A DNA stretch of 64,000 nucleotides. It comes from Pseudoclavibacter helvolus. GTDB lineage: Bacteria > Actinomycetota > Actinomycetes > Actinomycetales > Microbacteriaceae. The stretch lies in contig NZ_JACHWJ010000005.1 in assembly GCF_014191305.1 (NCBI RefSeq), positions 310,001 to 374,000 of the forward strand, in the 5' to 3' direction. Each line of letters begins with the position of its first letter. Position 1 is the first letter of the stretch. Both the position numbers and the translations under genes were made by a program. Shown in pieces: positions 59,057 to 64,000 of this stretch. The notes beneath the pieces were generated by a model. The model made no database searches. It saw only the letters and a list, made by a program, of their open reading frames with translations, and was not told the DNA's origin.

Positions 59057-60645
59057 GGTCTCCCCCGCCGAGCGCCGGTGCCGGTGTCCGGCGCCGGCGC
59101 CAATTCCAACGCAGGCTCAGGCTCCGGCGCGTGAGCGGAGACGCGGCTCGCCTCGTGCCAGAGCTTGTTGGTGTCGTTGATGCTCGCTTCGGCAGCGGTG
59201 AGTTGCACGTCGACCGGGATGCCTGGCCTTCCGCCGACTTTGACGAGGAACTTGCCCCGCCCAGGCGGCTCGGCCTCTCGGCCGCTCGTGGGGTCCCAGG
59301 CCGGCGGGTCCTGCCAGCCGATGAGCAGCTCCTGCTCCGCGAGCGACAGCGGGACAGCGGAGGTGAGGCGCGGCATCTCGGCCCCTGGTAGCCCGCCGCA
59401 GATGACCATACCGGCGCGTTCCACGAATCCTTTTGCCTTCATCCGCTCTGATTCGGTTGGCAGGGCGAGCAGGTCGCTCATGGTGTGCGAGATCATGGCC
59501 ATGCCGACGCCTCGCTGCCGGTTGAGACGGGTGAGGGCGTCGACTCGGTCGACCATGCCTTTGCCAGCGCGCAGCGCTCGCCAGAGCTCGTCGAGGATCA
59601 CGAAGTAGTGCCGCCGGGGTTCGAGCCCTGCATCCGCGAGCGCGTTCGCGACGTTGACGGTGCCGAACCCGGCGGACCAGCATGCGAGGAGCGCTGCAGC
59701 CTGCAGGTCGACGTCGGAGTCGTCGATCGAGGAGACGTCGTAGACGACGGGTGCGTCGCGCCGCATGGGGTTCGTGGTGTGCCTGGAGAAGGTCTCGCCG
59801 AGCCGACCGCCTCCGACGAGCCCGATGAGCGACGCCTCGAGTTCTTCCGTGATGGCTTTGTACCTGCTGTCGTCGCCGCGATCGAGCGCGGCGGCGCGCA
59901 CTTCCGGTGGTCCCGCCTGCACGACTTCGAGAAGGTCACCGAGCACCGGCACACCGTCGTAGTGCTCATCGAGCCATTTGAGTGCGCGGTCGATGATGGT
60001 CTCCTCGCGGTCGCTCGGCGGTTGGAGGCGCATGATCGTGAGGAGGGCTGACACCATCGTGTGCCTGCGGCCGTGCGCGTCGGCGAGCACCTGGCCGGCC
60101 TCGGCATCGAAGCCGTGCGCTCTGAGGGTCTTCGCGGCGGCAGTCGCCTCGCCCGGGTCGAGCACGTTGAGGTACCCGCGTCCCCGCCCGAGCGAGATGA
60201 CCTGCCCGCCGAGCGCCGTGATCATGTCGACGTGGTCCGGTTTGAGGTCACCGAGCACCAGCGGCATGACCCCGTAACCCGCGAGGCCCGTCGCCATTCG
60301 TCGCACAAGCGACGACTTGCCGAGCCCCGGCTTGCCGAGGATGAACGCCGATGGGTTGCTGATGAGTTTCGCCCGCTGGAACCACGAGATGGGGTCGCAG
60401 CAGAGCGTCGCGCCAGTCTGCGTGTGCCGGCCGAGTGGCACGCCGATCATGGGCGTTCCCGTCCCGACCGCGAACGGCCAGAGCCCGCACACCTGGACGG
60501 TGGTTCCGCGCCACTCGTCAGGCGCTTGGACGTAGGTGGATGCGCCGCGTCCGGTCCCGATCCACCCGCGCATCCCTGGCCGTTCAGGGGGCCGCGCACG
60601 TGCCTGCCCGGGCTGTCTTGAGGACTCTCGGCGTGCTCGTTTCAT
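59053..60645 (-). CDS. VirB4-like conjugative transfer ATPase
   Basis: A 530-residue ATPase of the VirB4/TraC-like group that powers pilus or channel assembly. Walker A ILGKPGLGKSSLVRRM (102-117), Walker B FVILDELWRALRAGKG, then motif TRLNRQRGVGMAMISHTMSDL. N-terminal 30 residues are basic. Translationally coupled to SCO6880-type protein and coupling ATPase. Confidence 0.87.
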   Translation of the reverse strand: MKRARRESSRQPGQARARPPERPGMRGWIGTGRGASTYVQAPDEWRGTTVQVCGLWPFAVGTGTPMIGVPLGRHTQTGATLCCDPISWFQRAKLISNPSAFILGKPGLGKSSLVRRMATGLAGYGVMPLVLGDLKPDHVDMITALGGQVISLGRGRGYLNVLDPGEATAAAKTLRAHGFDAEAGQVLADAHGRRHTMVSALLTIMRLQPPSDREETIIDRALKWLDEHYDGVPVLGDLLEVVQAGPPEVRAAALDRGDDSRYKAITEELEASLIGLVGGGRLGETFSRHTTNPMRRDAPVVYDVSSIDDSDVDLQAAALLACWSAGFGTVNVANALADAGLEPRRHYFVILDELWRALRAGKGMVDRVDALTRLNRQRGVGMAMISHTMSDLLALPTESERMKAKGFVERAGMVICGGLPGAEMPRLTSAVPLSLAEQELLIGWQDPPAWDPTSGREAEPPGRGKFLVKVGGRPGIPVDVQLTAAEASINDTNKLWHEASRVSAHAPEPEPALELAPAPDTGTGARRGRP

Positions 60646-62150
60646 AGCTTCTCTCGCAGTTCGCTTGGCACCCGAAGGTGCTTGCTGAGGACCAGGCCGA
60701 GCGGCAGCGCCGCGGCAAAGGCCGAGTCCTGGGATCCGTAGACGGGCCTCAGGCGGAGCCGTGCCGTCGCAGCGAGGTTGTCGACGGCGGCACGCGCGTC
60801 GAGCTCGTGCTCCGCGTCGAGCACGGTCGCTGTGACGAGCGCCCCGAAGTTGATGAGGCCGGCGCCGGAGGCCTCTTCGCTCGCGGTCGCTGCAGCTGCG
60901 CGCACGGCGAGGGTGTCGCGCGCTGCGGGCTTCGAACTCGAGGTCTGCCTGAACTGGGCTGCGCTGAGGTCTGCTTCGACAAGTGCGGCCGCCCGAGCGG
61001 CATCGATGGGCCTGTACAGCAGCGTCACCCGCTTGCGGGCGATGTCGCGGTGCGGGGCGAGCAACCGGGCGAGCACGCTCGACTGCACGCTGCCTCGTGG
61101 CGCGACGGTCATCGCCCAGGTCGTCGAGTAGGCCGAGTCGTGTCGGTAGCCGTCCCAGCTCGCGCGGGCAGCAGCCGGGCCCACGTCGCTCCAGCTGAGC
61201 TCCGGGGTCTCACCTGCGGCATGGGCCTCGTCGATGAGCACGGCGACGGCCGGGTCGTAGGCGACCCGAACGATCTCGCAGACCTCCTGCGCCGTGAGCG
61301 GCTGGGCGGCTCCAGCACCCGTCGCCTGGAGCCCGGCGCTGAGGCCTGGGAGCCGCGCTGCCAGCTCGCGCGCCATCTCTTCGGGTGCTCGACGCCGGCC
61401 GCCGACCCTGAGGGCTCCTTGGAAGGTAAGCGCGACGAAGGCTTTCACTGTCGAGGAGCCCTCCGGGTAGTCGGCGACGGTCTCCTCGAGCACGGCGCGC
61501 GCGAAGGCTGGTGCGTTCGGGTCCAGGTTCATGGCCACCTCTCGCCTGAGGCGCGTGCCGGAGTCTGGCGCGGTCTCGATCGTCACGGACGCCGCTTCGA
61601 TCCCCTGCTCGTCGCCGAGGCTGGAGAGCCAGTGGCCCCATTCGGCCACCCACGAGTCGATCTGCTCCTGGTCCACGAGGGCGGCGCCATCCGGTTCCGT
61701 GCCGAAGACGACGGTGTAACTGCCGACCGCTGGCGTGAGCAGGAGTGCGAACGATCGACCGTGCGAGTCGATGTGCTCGCTGAGCCTGGTCGGTGCCGCG
61801 ATTCCTGGCAGTTGAAACGTCGCCCAAGGCACCCGGCCGATCGGGCCGGATCGGTAGCTCGCCTCACCCCTGACGCGGGACAAGGCCCACCCTGAACGCG
61901 CCCCGAGGCGCGAGAGCGCGTTCTTCCCGTGCGCGTCTCGCACGACGAGGAGCAGGAGCGAGATGCCGATCACGGCGGCAACGACGAGGGCCGCGACGAT
62001 GCCGGAGATCATGGCGGCGACGACGACAAGCACCAGCCCCACCAGCAGGAGCGCTGTGCCGACTGACCCGAGGCCGAGCAGCCCTGCCGAGGTCGGCTTC
62101 CGCCAGTTTCCGTAAGTGCGCACCTGTCGTGCCATCGCGCTATCGACCAC
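60642..62150 (-). CDS. SCO6880 family conjugation protein (PrgI/VirB3-like)
   Basis: A 502-residue protein with two N-terminal helices (28-46 and 50-70) then a large soluble part. YGNWRKPTSAGLLGLGSVGT matches the SCO6880 family, which precedes VirB4 in actinobacterial ICEs and may carry VirB3/PrgI-like and N-terminal VirB4 functions. GTG 62150 has AGGAGAGG upstream and was preferred over ATG 62135. Overlaps its neighbours. Confidence 0.85.
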   Translation of the reverse strand: MVDSAMARQVRTYGNWRKPTSAGLLGLGSVGTALLLVGLVLVVVAAMISGIVAALVVAAVIGISLLLLVVRDAHGKNALSRLGARSGWALSRVRGEASYRSGPIGRVPWATFQLPGIAAPTRLSEHIDSHGRSFALLLTPAVGSYTVVFGTEPDGAALVDQEQIDSWVAEWGHWLSSLGDEQGIEAASVTIETAPDSGTRLRREVAMNLDPNAPAFARAVLEETVADYPEGSSTVKAFVALTFQGALRVGGRRRAPEEMARELAARLPGLSAGLQATGAGAAQPLTAQEVCEIVRVAYDPAVAVLIDEAHAAGETPELSWSDVGPAAARASWDGYRHDSAYSTTWAMTVAPRGSVQSSVLARLLAPHRDIARKRVTLLYRPIDAARAAALVEADLSAAQFRQTSSSKPAARDTLAVRAAAATASEEASGAGLINFGALVTATVLDAEHELDARAAVDNLAATARLRLRPVYGSQDSAFAAALPLGLVLSKHLRVPSELREKL

Positions 62151-63753
62151 CGCTCGGGTCCTCTCCTGTTGTCCGCTCAGCGACCGCGATCGCGGCGTCT
62201 GTTCCGTACTGGATGCCCTTCTTCAGTGGCTGCACTGCCGCGACGGCGGCCGCGACGTAGGGCCCGCCGATGGCCGCGCCGGCTCCGGCGGCAGCGGCTC
62301 CAGCTCCCGCTCCGGCGGCTCCGGCTCCAGCTCCAACGGCCGCGCCAGCCGCACCGGTGGCGCGCACACTCGACGAGGTGGCGGCCGCCGACCCTGACGT
62401 TGGAGACGGCCCGGATGCCGGTGCCGGTTGCTGGCGCGACGTCGAGGCACCCGGCGGGCGTCGCCCTGACCTCGCCGCACCCGGCGAGCCGCTGCTCCCC
62501 TGCGGGCCAGCATCCGCCCGTGGGCGTGCGCCCTCCGGCACTCGATCGGCGACCGAGTTGGCGATGATTGCACCTCCCCCGCTTGAGGCGAGTGCACCGA
62601 CCATGGGCGTCACGAAGCGCATCAGCGCGGGCAGCGCGACGATGGCCAACGCGAGGACAACAAGTCCCGTGTACGTGGTCAGCACGGCGCTGCCCTCCGT
62701 ACTCGGAGCCGCACCGCTCATGTGGAATCCCGCGGCGTAGACGATCGCGGCGGCGGGTTTGTAGAGGATGAATGCGGTGAGCCAGGCGACGCAGCGCTGG
62801 AACCAGCCCTTGCCGAGCTCAGTGTTCGTCGCCGAGGCAGCGAGCGGGAGAATACCGGCGAGGATGACGAGCATCCCGCCGCGCACGATCATGAGGAACA
62901 CCTGCACGACGGAGATGAGACCGACGATCGCGCCGATGAACAAGCCGTGCCCTATCCCGGAAGCGGCTGCCGCCCCGGAGCCACCGCCGGTCGCGGCCGA
63001 GAGACTCCCAGATGTGCCGAGCATCACGCCGACGTTGTCCTTGAAGCAGTTCGGCGTCGAATCGAGGTCGCATTCGAGCGACTCGTCGATGATCCAGGTC
63101 GAGAACGAGTCCCCCGCTCGCACAAGCAGCCACACGATCGTCAGGCCGACGCTCGCGACGACGACGAGCGTGAGGAGGCTCTTCAGCAGATCCTGACCTG
63201 GCCTGGCACGCTGCTCCCACGCCATGCGGGCACCGCCGATCATGACGGACACGATGGCGCACACCCCCGCGAGCCACCACGTCGACGACTGCAGGAACGT
63301 CGCGGTGTTCGTCGACGCGGCAGGAGCCGTCGGGATGAGCGCGGAGACCAGCGAGGAAGCGCCCGCGATGAGCACCCCGCCCGCGAGCACCGCGAACAGC
63401 TTCCCGTGGAACGGGATCCCGTCGCCCGAACGGATACGTAGCCCAACCATGAGGGCCAGGAACACGAGCCCGATGACGGCGACGGTGCCGGAGATCCAGC
63501 TCACGTAGCCGAGCACCGTGGTGAGCTGTGCTTCGACGTCGCTCGTCGGCGCGGCCGCCGCCGACCCCGCTGGTGCTCCCGTCGTCCCGAGATCGGGCGT
63601 CGGCACATCGACCCACATCGTCCCGAGGGTCGAGAGCTGCTCCGCAACCCACTCGTTGACGTCGTTCTGGAGCGCCTCCCTCGTTCTGGTCCACACCGTC
63701 GAGGCGATCTCCTTCGAGTAGCAGTCGAAGTCGCCAAGTCCGCAGTCGGCCAT
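62140..63753 (-). CDS. VirB6/TrbL-like conjugal transfer membrane protein
   Basis: A 537-residue protein with about seven helices (near 83-105, 112-135, 155-172, 185-210, 280-325, 340-360 and 373-395). LGKGWFQRCVAWLTAFILYKPAAAIVYAAGF is conserved in actinobacterial TrbL/VirB6-like proteins that form the inner-membrane pore. The last 130 residues are Ala/Gly/Pro-rich and may be wall-spanning or disordered. Stop and start overlap (TGATG) with the upstream gene; GAGGTGGAG precedes the ATG. Confidence 0.83.
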   Translation of the reverse strand: MADCGLGDFDCYSKEIASTVWTRTREALQNDVNEWVAEQLSTLGTMWVDVPTPDLGTTGAPAGSAAAAPTSDVEAQLTTVLGYVSWISGTVAVIGLVFLALMVGLRIRSGDGIPFHGKLFAVLAGGVLIAGASSLVSALIPTAPAASTNTATFLQSSTWWLAGVCAIVSVMIGGARMAWEQRARPGQDLLKSLLTLVVVASVGLTIVWLLVRAGDSFSTWIIDESLECDLDSTPNCFKDNVGVMLGTSGSLSAATGGGSGAAAASGIGHGLFIGAIVGLISVVQVFLMIVRGGMLVILAGILPLAASATNTELGKGWFQRCVAWLTAFILYKPAAAIVYAAGFHMSGAAPSTEGSAVLTTYTGLVVLALAIVALPALMRFVTPMVGALASSGGGAIIANSVADRVPEGARPRADAGPQGSSGSPGAARSGRRPPGASTSRQQPAPASGPSPTSGSAAATSSSVRATGAAGAAVGAGAGAAGAGAGAAAAGAGAAIGGPYVAAAVAAVQPLKKGIQYGTDAAIAVAERTTGEDPSGGR

Positions 63754-64000
63754 CAGGCGCTCCACCTCGTGTAGCCGCCGACGTCGCTGAGCGCCTGCAT
63801 CCGCACCGGATGCGGCCCGTCTGTCGGGATCCGCCAGTCACCGTCCACCCATTCGAGGTCGACGACCGCGGCGATGAAGTTCGTTGCCCCCTCGACGGTG
63901 ACGCGCTGGGCGACGTCGACGCGCGCTGTCTCGCCGTCGAAGGCGAGCATCCGGTAGCCCACGATCTGGAGTCGCACGACGGCACCCGCCGAGTCCGCAT
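63753..64000 (-). CDS. Conjugal transfer protein, C-terminal part (partial)
   Basis: The last 81 residues of a protein whose 5' end is beyond the window. AGAVVRLQIVGYRMLAFDG and FIAAVVDLEWVDGDWRIP suggest a curved beta-sheet with NTF2/VirB8-like character, in keeping with its place before the VirB6-like gene. The start cannot be seen. Any assignment beyond a conjugation gene is inference. Confidence 0.6.
   Translation of the reverse strand, partial: ADSAGAVVRLQIVGYRMLAFDGETARVDVAQRVTVEGATNFIAAVVDLEWVDGDWRIPTDGPHPVRMQALSDVGGYTRWSA

Larger units (their letters stand above)
56877..64000 (-). mobile_element. Conjugative element transfer module (left part)
   Basis: Six minus-strand genes with 4- to 11-base overlaps encode a DUF4913 protein, VirD4/TraG coupling ATPase, VirB4-like ATPase, SCO6880-type protein, VirB6/TrbL-like membrane protein and a partial upstream protein. 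This set is typical of actinobacterial integrative and conjugative elements. The left edge lies at or near the hairpin after aspS; the right part, with relaxase, integrase and attachment sites, is outside the window. No att repeat could be checked. Confidence 0.75.

Overview
This 64-kb window comes from a high-GC actinobacterium, most likely a member of the Microbacteriaceae. The evidence is a complete menaquinone pathway scattered among actinobacterial marker families (FprA, DUF4229, LppP/LprE lipoprotein, ResB/CcsB cytochrome c maturation), a short archaeal-type aspartyl-tRNA synthetase, very GC-rich codon use, and many mRNAs that look leaderless. The genus cannot be fixed from sequence alone.

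Layout. 0-5.7 kb: lipoate-protein ligase, then a four-gene minus-strand operon (alpha/beta hydrolase, transglutaminase-like protein, alpha-E protein, circularly permuted ATP-grasp protein). 5.9-12.5 kb: a GlcD-type FAD oxidase with an 18-bp repeat tract near its start, and a giant PutA homologue in which the catalytic residues of both enzyme domains appear to be lost. 12.6-17.7 kb: L-lactate dehydrogenase, a YczE-like membrane protein, an amino-acid permease, a PfkB kinase. 17.7-25.5 kb: an eroded accessory segment with truncated ABC ATPases, a broken SLC13/ArsB-type permease, an ABC-amidohydrolase fusion and a GntR regulator without its 5' end, set among intact metabolic genes. 25.5-29.5 kb: a TetR/hydrolase pair with palindromic operators, tRNA-Tyr, yajQ and a cardiolipin synthase. 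29.7-46.9 kb: respiratory quinone genes (fprA, polyprenyl synthase, ubiE/menG, menF, menD, menA, menE, menB, menC) interleaved with PPK2, a thioesterase, a lipoprotein and small membrane proteins. 47-52 kb: a translationally coupled cytochrome c maturation operon (phosphatase, ResA-like, CcdA, ResB, CcsB). 52.1-56.8 kb: SWIM-SNF2 helicase and aspS. 56.9-64 kb: the conjugation module of an integrative or conjugative element, continuing past the window end.

How it fits together. MenF, MenD, MenC, MenE, MenB, MenA and UbiE/MenG cover chorismate to menaquinone apart from MenH and a DHNA-CoA thioesterase; the polyprenyl synthase supplies the side chain. The Res/Ccs operon builds c-type cytochromes for the same respiratory chain, and the GlcD-type oxidase and lactate dehydrogenase feed electrons or carbon into central metabolism.

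The most unusual items are the 1,525-residue PutA pseudoenzyme with a triplicated N-terminal motif, four deletion-type scars in 24 kb, a dispersed nested-palindrome repeat present twice, and sixteen genes with a TAnnnT hexamer 6-7 bases before the start codon.
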